Source: Ipomoea triloba
Lineage: Eukaryota; Streptophyta; Magnoliopsida; Solanales; Convolvulaceae
NCBI RefSeq assembly: GCF_003576645.1
Contig: NC_044916.1
Coordinates: 35,512,718-35,576,717, forward strand
DNA: 64,000 bases
Direction: 5' to 3'
Shown here: one piece after another, positions 38,859 through 51,715 of the stretch
Position numbering within the stretch: the first letter of the stretch is position 1
Layout: every line of letters begins with the position of its first letter
Notes under the pieces: model-generated
The model's database searches: none
Told to the model about the DNA's origin: nothing
The model's input: the letters and a program-made list of their open reading frames with translations, nothing else
Made by a program: the position numbers and the translations under genes

Positions 38859-41380
38859 ATGGAGGTGACGGGTGTCGGTGCGGATGAGAAGACGATCCGG
38901 GTTGTGAGAGCCAATTCGGGGACGGATCGTGTTCGGGTGAAGAGACAGACCCTGGAGACGGTGCTCCAGCAGTGCCAGAGAGCTCTTGAGCTCCTTAATT
39001 CCGTAGGGGGTACTGAGGAAGACGACGACGACGATGTTGGAGATGCTGGGAGAGATGTTGTGGAGGAGAACGATGAGACCTCATCCACGCCGTCTCCTGA
39101 TGCTGAGACGGAGGAGGTGATAGATTTTATTGTTTTTTTGTTTTTGGATTTTAGGTTTTCTGATTCATTTTTTGGGAACTTGAGGTGCTTGGTTAGCTGG
39201 GAACTTGATGAACTGCAGCTTTTTTTTAGTTAGAAATGTTCATGCCGGTTTTTTTTTAGGGTTATAATAGTCCTAGATTGGCACTTCGATCATGCAACTT
39301 AGACTTTTCAGTTGATACATTCAGAAAGAAAACAAGTTATACTTGCATCAGAGAATTTCTTATGCTCTTTTGATGGCCCTATCTCGATTAACCTCATAAT
39401 TTTATCATACTTGTATTAATGCATTAACATGGCCTTTTCAGTTTCATAGTAAATCTATCCTAAGGTCTTGTATGATACAGCAATTGCCAATTGCTATAAA
39501 GCCTTTTTTACCTCTTGTTTGCCTATCACAGTTTTTAATTTACACTTATGATATACTGATTTAGGTCGAAAAAGTTTCCTTCACATTCTGCAACTGTATC
39601 TACTTGTGCAATTTAGCTTGCTTAATTGGTTTCTGTATGAAAATGTTTTCAGATGAGAAACATAATTTATTTTTTGGTATTCTTAAGAATTATCTTGCTT
39701 CTTTTTTGATGAGCTTTGTTATTTATTTTGAACAGTTATGTGATCTCTTGAAATCTAGAGTTGATAGCCCAGATTTCCTTCAAAAGCTAGAAAATGCCCA
39801 AGCATCAGTTCCCCAAAGTATTGCTGGTATGCTCACAAAGACTTGTCAGTAGGAGAACTTTCTCCAATCGTCTTTAGAATTACTCCAAATTATTTTATTT
39901 TATACATTTGATTTTTTTTGGGGGTGCGGTGGGGGGTGCCAAGGGAAAAACTCTTTTTCTTTTTGCAACTTGTGCTGTTAATGTGTAAATCTCTGCGAAC
40001 AGTCTGGCGGCAAAATATTCTTGCTGTCAACTTTCTTTTTCATGCTACAACCAAATGTATAGCTTATTAAATTCTTGCATAATATAGAAGAATGCAGTTC
40101 ATGGGACATAGTCAATGACAGTGATCTGTGGGAAAGTGGAGATCCTGAATTGGACAATGAGGATTATGTTTTAGTTCGGCAAGAAGACATAGTGGATGGT
40201 ATAGCATGTTTCATGGCTGCATATCTGTTGTCTCTTAAACAAACTAAGGTAGGCAGTGCCTTTGCTTTGGCCTTTTTTTTTTATTGCTGTAGAAAAAAAT
40301 TTAATTTAATTGACAAGTCTTGAACAAAGGTGAGGTTGCATACATCTTCTTTCCTTGGAGCCTTGTGCACTCGCGTCCATAGAGCATAATAGAGAAATTC
40401 TTGCTTATACTAGCAAGAAAATACTGTCAGTAGTCTTTTTGGATACGTCTCTCTGGTCAGTTAGTCTCAGTTATGTACCTTACTTTTTGCAGGATCTGAC
40501 ACCAAACCAATTGCAGGAAGGTTAGTTTTAACGGTTTCCTTTCTTAATTTTTTCTGGAGAATAGTTGTACCAATAAATCTATGGTGTACATGAGATGGGG
40601 AGCAGAAATCTCAAGGCTGAATTTTCTTACAGCCCTCAGCAAGACATTCTCTGTAAAAAAGAAGAAAGGAAAGCTTCGGAAGGCATGGGATGGAAGCAAA
40701 ATCATTTATAATGTAGCATCTTGGGGGGCAACAGCAGTTGGGTAAGCAAATTTAACATATTCCCTGGGTATCTATTTCTTCTTTCTCGTGTCCTGAGGGG
40801 GTAAAATCTTTGTTTTTGGCTCATACTTGTCACTTGTAGAGGTCCATCATGCTCTGTGATTTGATGCTTACACACTAGCATTTGAACTGAGAAAGTTCTG
40901 TCAATGTGAATCGAATAGAATGTGGAAAATTATTGGTTAAACTTGTTTACCTGGCATGAGTAGGACTTTACTCCCGGCATGTTTGCTATACACATACCTT
41001 AGTGATTTAGAGACAATTTCAATCATTGATTGCAACTATGATCTAGGAACATTGGGGGGCCATTTTCGTGAGCATAGGTGTGCTATGAGTCTACAAGTCC
41101 CAAAATTCTTTAACTATCCTAAATTGCATAGAGGAGATGCACATGTTAAATTCATTGTTGATCTTTGATAATGACTTATGTTCGTGTTGAACTGCTCTAT
41201 TTTTTAAATTTATTTTATTGAATTGAGGGATATTTCTACATCTCAACGAATGAAGCTCTTTGACTGATGTAATGTTATTGTGGATATGCCTTGACCAGGA
41301 TATACCAAAACCCGGCCATTCTTAGAGCTGCCACGGCAGCCTTCTGGACATCCTGCCATGTTATATCAAAGCTGTTCTGA
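38859..41380 (+). CDS. Conserved plant protein of unknown function (242 aa, 6 exons)
   Basis: Exons: 38859-39116, 39736-39826, 40088-40248, 40493-40520, 40633-40741, 41299-41380, all GT-AG and in phase. The start is the ATG of MEVTGVGADEKTIRVV. The upstream codons in the same frame have no ATG. The protein has an N-terminal basic/helical part (VRVKRQTLETVLQQCQRALE), an acidic stretch (EEDDDDD, about 58-64), LCDLLKSRVDSPDFLQKLE, an acidic EDYVLVRQEDIVDGIACFMA segment with a hydrophobic helix (AYLLSLKQTK), and a basic segment (KKKKGKLRKAWDGSK) followed by a hydrophobic C-terminus (VASWGATAVGIYQNPAIL...). The C-terminal hydrophobic part could associate with a membrane. No enzyme motif was recognised. 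Exon 4 is only 28 bp. Confidence 0.88.
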
Positions 41381-42924
41381 GCAGCAAATGTAAATAGGTG
41401 GAAGAAGTTTGATTCTCAGAATGATGTAGTGGTCAGACTGCCATAGTAGCCTGAAACGTTCATCTACTATCTGTAACATAAGTTCCATTCTTTCGTGCAA
41501 ATTTGATCAATGTCTCCTGTCAATTAGTCCTGTAAATATGTTATGCCTTCAATTGAAATGCCCTTTGTGTGTAGAACTTGTTTGCCTCTCAATCTTTTTT
41601 TTTCTTTTTCTTTTTCTTTTTTCTCTCTTCTGGGTGACAAGGGAAACTCGTAGTCATTATTTAAAAGTGTGTATTGAATAAGTCTCAATCTTGTGTAATA
41701 GCTCACAAAATATGCATGAGGTAAAGCGCTTACAAATCACACATGAAAGGTAAATAATTGAGCTAGTGACTTTCTAATACGATAATTATGTTCTACTTGC
41801 TTGTCACCATTTTACACTATATGAGAGAGATCAAAATTTAATTCAATCAACATAATTTTTTTATAATAGAAATGTAATAACTTTAATTTATGGGAAATAT
41901 GAAGTATTTGGTTTAGTGGATAATCAACCTTACATTGGGGTTAGAATTGATAACATATGCCTCTTTTATTACATAATTGTTTGACATTTTAAAATTGTTA
42001 CTTACAAACATAATGATTGTTAACATGTAATTGTCATATCACAAAACATGCCATTGTTGTTACATTAGGAACATATATTTGTGAATGGTAAATATATACA
42101 AAAGTATGTAGCATAATCATAAAGTAATTTGGCAACATGATAAATATTTCATTTTTTTTTGAGAACAAGATTTCATTTTTTGTAGAAAATAGAAATAGTA
42201 GTATATCATATAAAATTATAAATTAAGGATTTTATTTTGCTTAATTTGTGGTATAATAAATCAATTAAAAAAAGTTATGAAATCTGATAAATATTTTAAA
42301 CATTATGTGGATCTCTATACGGAAAATATAAAAATATAAAAACATGCATAAGAGTCGAAAAACAAAACTGAAGCTTTAAAGCCTTTAATAGTGAATAAAA
42401 TTTCCCTCCAAAATATAAGTTGGACAATTGGGAGGGAGAGATGTACGGCCCACGTGTAAGGAAATCAATGGCTGCGAATAGGCAGAGGCCTACACGAAAG
42501 ATAAAAAACCAGAGCTCTCTCTCTCTCCAAGCTCAATGCCCATGCGTTCTTTGCTTGACCTTCGGGTTTCCGTTAGCCAGAGTCCTCCACGAGGGCCGTC
42601 GTTACTCTCAGAAATGAAAATGTAAAAACAATCCTTTTTTTTTTTTTGTTTTTAAAGAATAAAACTTCAATTCGCCATAGGAAAAAAAAAACTTCCTCTT
42701 CATCATTGCTATCATTTCGTTTCCCTTTTTGGATAACTATATACGGATGGTTTGTATTACTTTCTGATCCGCCTTTTCTTTTTCTTTTTTTGGTTTGAAT
42801 CGAAGAGGAGCTCCGATTCGTTATGCGGATGACGAGGCTTTTGAATAATTGAATCTGATCATTTGAAAATGTAGGATAATCCTTCCTGATTGAGATTGTT
42901 GATGTCGATATTCAGAATCACAAC
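41381..42924. other. Intergenic and 5' UTR of the RhoGAP gene
   Basis: AT-rich DNA. From about 42430 the promoter side of the RhoGAP gene has a CACGTG G-box (about 42453), a CT run (42515-42527), and 5' UTR with poly-A and poly-T runs. No other gene is seen. Confidence 0.5.
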
Positions 42925-45900
42925 ATGACTAACCGCAACGCTGAAGTTCCTCCGGTATGATTTATGCCTCTCCGTTTTATGTGTGTTTTTGAAATGTTTT
43001 GACTTTTGAATCCAGTGTCATTATTATATTGAATTTTTGAAAATTTTCCATTTTTCTGTTATCATTTTGGGTTGCAGGGGGAAGGCGGTAATTTTCCGCC
43101 TGTTAGCTCCAATGATCAAGAACAGAATCGCGCTGCCAATAAGGTAATCATGATCTGCGAAACTGTCTTTTATTATTATTTATTATTATTATTATTATTT
43201 AAAATTTATCAGCAAATGCTTTTCTGTTTTTACACGAATATACGTTTTACATTATACTTACAATGCTATATATAGATTATAGAGTTGGTGATGCTTTTTT
43301 CATTTCAAAGGTCCAATCCAATTTTATGTTTATTTGCAGGTTTACAAAACGGGCCCCCTGTTTATATCGTCTAAAGGTTTGCCTACCCTCTTCTTTTGCT
43401 TTGGGTAGAAATCTTATTGTACTTTTTGGATATAAAAGGATCTTTTTTAGTGTTATTCTACATTTACTGATTTACATGATGTTTATCCTATTCCTGTCAC
43501 TACTTTGAGTTACTTATTTGAGGCATATTTTCCTTTTTACCTATACTTGTTTCTAAACTATTGCATTGCATATGTTCTTTGTGAACTGTGAACTTCACTG
43601 GTAAAACATTTAACAAGATTCCTTCCTATACTCCATAATATGATTTAATCTTGAGTTCCTAGTAAGAGTGTAATAGTGTCTCAAGTTTGTTAGTGGACAA
43701 TGAGTGATCTAGGTAGTATTTGCCTCAATTTGGTCTCTTTTACGGAGTAATATATAATTATATTTCTTGGGTAGTTGTGAACAACCTAATTGCTTTGGTA
43801 GCATTAGCCATTCTCTTACATTTCTTCATTTGCATTTATAGATCATTTGTTCTTGGACACCACATATGTGTAAAGTACTCCTTTAGAATCATAGATGATG
43901 GTGATAGCAAATTTAGTACATTGAAGTAAACTTTGGTAAACTACTTTTTTTTTTTTTTTTCATTACTGTAGGACAGTGGGAGTCTGGAAGATGGTCTTAT
44001 CGTCAAATTCCATTGTTATTAAGATTATCTACTAGATTACTAGATTCTTTTTTACTTTTTGTTGTTACTTTGCAAGTACGTCATGGTCATCTTATTTAGC
44101 AAAAATCATATTTAGTATAATCCCTGTTTCCTGCATTATACATTGTACGCAACACTCCTTGTCACAAAATATTTGTTTTATAATTAAAAAAGAGTAATGT
44201 CCAAATAGAAATTCAGTACATAACAGAATGGAAAATGCAAAACCTGACATTTGGTAGCCAATAGCATGTTCCTTGAATTTCCTAATTCATTTTGCATGTA
44301 GGTATTGGATGGACTTCATGGAAGAAAAGGTGGTTCGTTTTAACACGTACCTCATTGGTCTTCTTTAGAAGTGATCCTGTATGTCTCCCTTTCTTATTCC
44401 ACAGTTTTATATTAAGACTTATTTGGTATTATTGCTCTCAGACCAATATCATTTTATGACTGATTTAGTATACTGTACAAATGCTGCTCCAGTTGACATG
44501 CAACATCCATATAGATATTGTTCTTCCTTTACTAAATTACCTGAACTATTAACTTGAAACATGTAGTGGGTTCTTTGCACTTGGTGTGGGGGACAATGAT
44601 TTGGTTTCACTTGCTGATGGTTAGGATATTATTGTAGGATTTTGTGGAAGGTAGATGACTTTTTGGTACTTAAGTTGCACATTCATTATTAGTATTATTT
44701 TAAATTTGAATTAATTATCATTGTCCTAATTCAAGTCTCAACTTCTGGTTCAGGCAGGTTGATTTAACTTTTATCGAATCAGTGTTGTCTTCTTCATATT
44801 ACTTATGCCTTTATGGAATTAATGCATTATGCCTTTTAGTCTTCATTTTAACAGAAAATCTCATGCTAGTTTATGAGAATATATGTGTGTGTATGCACGT
44901 GTATCACTTGATTTCTGTTTTAATCCTATTGGTTGGATATTTTAGACTGCTGCTCCTCAAAAAGGAGGTGAAGCAAATTTAACACTTGGGGGTATTGATC
45001 TCAACAGTTCAGGCAGGTTGGCTTGTCTTTATCATTATGCTTCACAAAGTTTAATAGCTTCTTTCTTTTGTTTTAAATCAAATGTATTTCCTAGAAGTCT
45101 GTACCCTTTATTATGCATGTGTTTAATCACTTGTCAATGAATTTACAGCGTGGTTGTCAAAGAAGATAAGAAGCTCCTGACTATGCTTTTTCCTGATGGT
45201 CGTGATGGGCGAACTTTCACACTTAAGGTGTTTGGTCTTTTTGATGCCTTTTGTCTAGATTTTCCTTTTCTTTTCAAATGTATTTTTTTCCTTTTAATTT
45301 GTATTTATCTTGTATCTTTTCATATCTTTGTTTCTGCTTAACTATTATTTTCTTACTTCTCTTCTGATTTTGATATTCTGGTAGGAACTAGGGGGATAGG
45401 ATAGATTTGAATATCTGGACTGACTTTCATTTTAAACTTTCATCCTTGAGTTGTGTCATCTGCAGTCATCTGCTTGTGTATAATATGCTTCTGAGTTGTT
45501 ATGTTGTGTTGAGCACTCCTGATATTTTAGGCTGAAACATTAGAAGATTTGCTTGAGTGGAAGACTGCACTTGATGAAGCCTTGGCAAATGCACCAAGTG
45601 CTGCTCTCATGGTGGGACAAAATGGAGTTTTCCAGGCAAATGGAGCTGATGCTTCTTCAGAACAATGTAAATGTTTTACTAATGTTGCTATGGGTCAAAT
45701 GAGCTGTTTGATATAATAAGTTTCTGTTAATATTAGCTCCACGAACTTTTGAATTGTTGTAGTACAGAAAAGGAAATAAAAAAGTATGGCATATTGTGAA
45801 GCCCATGTACTGACATGCATGAGGTTTGTCTGCAGTGGGTTCAAATTGATATGCTAGAATACTATTTTTAATTTTTTTTTCTCATTTAAAAAAATAACCA

Positions 45901-48900
45901 TAGGCTTCCAATTTAGCAAGTACAAAGTTTTTTTTTTATAGAAGTTTATGCATTATTTTCTTTAGAAATTGTTAGATTCATTATGTAAAATGATGACTGG
46001 AGAACTTCTGGTAACAGTTGGCTACATTTGGTTTTCTACAACCTGATGCAGTTTCAGCAAATAGAAATTCATCAGGGGAGCTTTACTAAAAAATGACATC
46101 TTTTTGAGTTTTGATCACTGCTTGACTACTATAGTACTATATATTTCTCCAAAGAGGGGAGATTCCCTTTGACTGAATCGAGATATATACTTGGTATTAA
46201 ACTAGCTATGATAATTCAGCAGAGTTATTTCTTAGACTTAATTGTACGAGATTCCTCTTATCTGAAAATTTTATTTGACCAAAAATGCATTTGCTTCAGA
46301 ATTTAAGTATCTTTCTCTTGGAGCCTAACTTCAAAATGCATTCATTTTCGTTCTGTAGCTAAGGACAGGCCACCCATGAAATCCTTGGTCATTGGTCAAC
46401 CAGTTTTACTTGCTTTGGAAGAAATAGATGGAACTCCATCTTTTTTGGAGAAAGCCCTTAAGTTTCTAGAAGAGCACGGTAAAGTTTCCTACCACTTTGA
46501 TGTCTTGAATTTGCTAAATATGTACTTATGCACTCTTTTTTTTTTTTTTTTTTGAAGAGACCTGAACTTGCTGTAGTTTCAAAGTAGGGTTTGGGTTTCC
46601 TTTGTACCGGTACTAGCATGTAAATGTTGCTGCTGGCCATGTGCTTAAATGAACTTCAATTTTTAACTAAACAATTTTTAATCAAGTTAGAGTATTACCG
46701 AAAGGATTCTTGGATTAAAAATGATTAAATTAGATGTATTATGCATAAAATATAACAGTAAATACTAAATAGTACCCATAGCAATTCCCATCTAGCCTCA
46801 TTTATGCAAATCCTTCGTCATCTTCTCTAGAACCTGCAGGTTTTAATTTTTTAATTTTTTAAATTATTCTGAGACATAAATCTGGATCTCATCCTGATTC
46901 TTGATTCCTGATTTGACAAAGAAAGGTACTACATGGTTTTGGTAATAAAGTATACATTCTTACATTTGTTCATATTTGGTGTAAAGAATTTGTACTCCCT
47001 ATGCATATATTATTGGGTTAATTTCTTTGAGGACCTTTTGTCCAACATGGGTTCTGCAATTATTTTTGGAACTTTCCCAGTGCATTTAGTCCATTACTTG
47101 ACTTACCAAAACTGAAAAAGAGAATTACATAGCACACATAAATCCAATGCACTCACCTTAGTTTCTCTTAAAAGAGAAACCTGCAAAGGAAATCATTTTA
47201 AAGAATTTTCATTCATCAAGTTCTTTGACTTATTATTAGTGTTCAAGCATAACTTGCCTTTTCTTCCTCATAGGCTTTAGTCATAAAATTTCTATGCTTA
47301 TGTATGATTATTGAAGTTGATCACTTAATAAGCCCTTTTCTGTGTAGAAAACAATGGTTGAGCTTTCTTCATTACTCCTTGCTTAGGTTTTTGAAATACA
47401 TATTTGCCAATTGTTAGGTGCTGATTGATTGGATTCCTTTTTTCAGGGCTTAAAGTTGAAGGCATCTTGAGACAAGCTGCTTATGTTGATGATGTTGAGC
47501 GTCGAATCCGAGAATATGAACAGGGTCTGTTGCTTTTCCCCTTTGCTTTTGATGATCCCTTTGAGTTTTTTCTTTAATTGAGAAATGAGCTGGATTAAAG
47601 ATATTTAAGTAGAGAACTAGCAGGGAAGTGCTATGTGCCTATGTTTTGCATTCAAAAAGCATCTGAAGCTCTTATAACAAGTGAATCATTCTTGGAAATG
47701 ACTCTTTCAATTGGCTACAAACTTCTTTCAAAGATCCATTTATTAAGGACTGACTTTTTCAAGATACATGTTCACCACAGCATGGAAAAAAAAAAGAGTC
47801 CACCCCCCCCCCCCCCCCCCCCCCCTCTCCTTTTNNNNNNNNNNNNNNNNNNNNNNNNNNNNNNNNNNNNNNNNNNNNNNNNNNNNNNNNNNNNNNNNNN
47901 NNNNNNNNNNNNNNNNNNNNNNNNNNNNNNNNNNNNNNNNNNNNNNNNNNNNNNNNNNNNNNNNNNNNNNNNNNNNNNNNNNNNNNNNNNNNNNNNNNNN
48001 NNNNNNNNNNNNNNNNNNNNNNNNNNNNNNNNNNNNNNNNNNNNNNNNNNNNNNNNNNNNNNNNNNNNNNNNNNNNNNNNNNNNNNNNNNNNNNNNNNNN
48101 NNNNNNNNNNNNNNNNNNNNNNNNNNNNNNNNNNNNNNNNNNNNNNNNNNNNNNNNNNNNNNNNNNNNNNNNNNNNNNNNNNNNNNNNNNNNNNNNNNNN
48201 NNNNNNNNNNNNNNNNNNNNNNNNNNNNAAGCCCCCCCCCCCCCCCCCCCTCCCTTTTTTTCCTCTATTTTGTTTAAACTGTTGGGAGGACTTATTTAAA
48301 ATTTGCAGACAGGAGGTAGAGAGACTGCAGTTACTATTTAGTATGTTATACTTTTCTTGATAAGTGAATAGCTCTGTCCTAAAACTGAAGCCTAGATATC
48401 ACTACATATACTTGATATTATGAATGCCCAGGCAGATTAAATTATTTGGTACTGTTCAACTTTTATTCCAGGAAAAGTTGAGTTTTCTGCAGATGAGGAT
48501 GCACATGTTATAGCTGATTGTATAAAGGTATATCCTTTTATGAGAAGCATAAACAATGGTTATGTTAAATAATTGTAGAAACTTTTCTTATGTTGTTTTA
48601 TACACTGAATTGATCTATAGTATATACTCCGGGAGCTACCATCTTCTCCAGTTCCTGCATCTTGCTGCAGCGCTCTTTTAGATGCATGCCGTAAGTTTCT
48701 TGCAACAATTTTCCATTTGGACTTTTTCTATTCCTTGCCCGTAATTTTTACAGAAGAGCATAGAGATCCTTGTGATGGTGAGTGGTATAAAAAAAGACTT
48801 GATAGAACAGCATGATTTGCTGTACACAATTGGGCTCAAGCACATAGAGTTTCTATTTCTTTTGCTTAATTAAACAAAATTCAATCACACTATTTTCTTT

Positions 48901-51679
48901 GTAAACATCAAAATAGTGCATTCAAAAGGGGATTTAGCGATATTTGTCCAGGGGAGTCCTCCAGTGGAGGAATCAAGTGAAGCTATTTCTTTTGCTTTCT
49001 TTTTACAATTTACATAAACACATGAAGGAAGAGAATAATCATGACACAGGACCAGGAGAAAGTAAACTAACTGAGGGAAGAAAGCAAACCACTTCTTAAA
49101 AAAGATTTATTAGAGTGCCATAAATTGAAATTCTTGGAGCAACTAAGTTTATTCTTGTCATCCACATGGGTGGAATATCACGAAATTCAAAGGAAGGGTG
49201 AAGTCAAATTGGCAATTCTATTTTGACAGTTCTTTATAATTTTCTTCTTATTTTCTTTAATAGTTCTTTATAATTTTCAAAACTGGCCTTTTGTGTTTAA
49301 TATAATTTTAAATGTAGTTTCTAAATGTATAAATTTTATTTAATAAATTAAATATTACAAAAAAATAAATTGTAAATAACTTGAGTCAAGTTTAGTTAAC
49401 CATGTAAGGCAACCATTTTGGGCAGAGATATCATAGGTAGTTTCTCTATCTAATGGCTAGAGATCTTGAATATATTAGGTTTTGTGGTTGTTATACATGT
49501 TCTCTAAAGTGGTAAAATTGAAGGGTTTGTCACATGTAACTACTTTATTAGAGCTTTGGTTAATTTTTATTTACTGGATTGTTTTATATTTACTGTTAGG
49601 CGTTGACCGTGGCAATAAAGTCAATGCTATTCGTTCAGCTATATTGGAGACATTTCCTGAGCCCAATCGACGCTTATTACAGAGGTGTCAATAATAACTA
49701 CACTCTTGATTCATTTAACTTTTGTTGTATGATGTCAGGATTGCCTTTGAAGTTGCCTTTTTAAAATCCCTTTTATGGTTCTTAATTTCATTTTAATCCC
49801 ATTATGTGTGCACATGCATGCCTGCTGATAATTAAGTGCATTCTTGGAAAATTTCTTAGTTCTATGTTGAATTGATTTATTATAATTCCCCTTAAGCGCA
49901 TAATGTTTTTGCTAGAATAACTAGATACATTTTGTTGGATGTTGACCCTTGTAACTTTTATTTCATTATTCTGCATATGTTTTTTAAATGCTGAAGAACT
50001 TCAGGTAAATTTTGACGAATTCATTTTGCTTTTATGAACCAGAATTCTTGTAATGATGAGACATGTGGTTGCTTTCAAGAATGAGAACCGAATGAGCACT
50101 TCAGCTGTTGCTGCTTGCATGGCACCTTTGCTACTTCGCCCTCTATTATCTGGAGAGTGTGAACTTGAACATACCATTGATTTAGGTGGTGATGGTTCTC
50201 TTCAACTTCTGCAGGCAGCTGCTGCAGCAAATCATGCTCAAGCTATTGTTATCACTTTAATTGAGGAGTATGATAATATTTTTGGGGTATGATTTATTTT
50301 TTAGTTATTTTTATATCTTGTGATTGCTATTAACTAGCACATCAATTGAGAAGTTGAGATTTAAATTATCAGTAAATTTGTAGTCATTTTGGGAGGGCAT
50401 CCAAAATTTCTTTGGTATGCATGCAGAAATGAATTTGCTTGTGCAACACATACATCATTTCATTTGGTATGTGTCGGTTTTAATTTAGCTATCCCAACAT
50501 AAACAGCAAGTTTTCTTGCAATCATGGCAAGAAAAACAATAGATGGGTTAAAGCTTTTGTAGCAACTAAGGCCTGTGACTACACGTTTGCTGGAATGCTA
50601 TGAATGCTAGTAACTGGCTGAGATTGTGTGAAGATAAACAGATAAGGTGAGGGCCTTTAAATAACTCCTATGCTGACCTGAGAGCAATGCTCAGTAACCC
50701 ACTTCCACATCTACTGCCATGTTGTAATCGGTTCATTGCTACCTTTCAATGTCTCTAGCAAGATCTCAGCAGCATCTGACCCCTCTTGTCATACTGGGTA
50801 TTTGCCCCTGGGCCTCTGAGCACCCTTCTGATGCCCCCCTAGGATTGTTGGACCCAGACCAAACTATGGCTAATTCTGGGCTGGGCTGAGTATATTAGCC
50901 CTGATAGTATGCATTTTGCAAATTCATGAGTATGGTTATGACCTTACAATAAACTCACACTCCTAGCGAAAAATGAAATTGTTCTGTTTCTCTTATAAAC
51001 TTCTTTACATTCTCATATATTAAGAGTTAATGCAATAGGATTTTCTCTGGTTGTTTAAGGTGTTACTAGTTGATCCATATAGTTCTTTTGGTCTAACTCA
51101 TTCAGGTTTGTTGGGTTTTCTTCTGTCCTAGTGTACTTGGGATTAGTTATGTAGTGGGTTTGCTTTGTAACATGCATCCAGTGTGCATGGATTGGTGTTA
51201 GTGCTGCAATTACATTTTGATTTGCCAAAAGGAAATGAGTTACTCAATACTCTCAGTTATCATTTCATTAGACTTCCATATAATCCATATACTATATTAA
51301 TTTTAGGGGCAGTTTGCTACGTGGAATTTAGATAGATTAGGCTAGCATTCCCATGTTTGCTAAGTTTTAAGGTGGAGGGATTAGAGGTTAGACCCCACCT
51401 TTAATCCCAAAAAATTGTTATTATCCTCTCCCATGGGGGAGATGGGATTGCTATTTCCTGGAACTATCTATTTTGAACCAAAAAACACCTTAAAGTTTTC
51501 TTGAGAACAACATTGCTAATGACCCACCCACCACTGAGGTGGCTCAGGGAACCCATGTTCCTTGAAAGCAGCAGCCAGCAGCACTGTGGGCATGCTTGAG
51601 ATTGGAGAAATGATTCCATCCAGGCTTTGTTTTACTGGTTCTAGCAGTCTTCTTGGCAACCCACCAAAAGTAGTTGGCT

Positions 51680-51715
<36 letters not shown>

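Noticed and set aside
47635..48360. ORFs with proline runs around the N gap
   Set aside because: The proline runs are C homopolymers at the edges of the gap and the rest is Ns. The region is RhoGAP intron 9.
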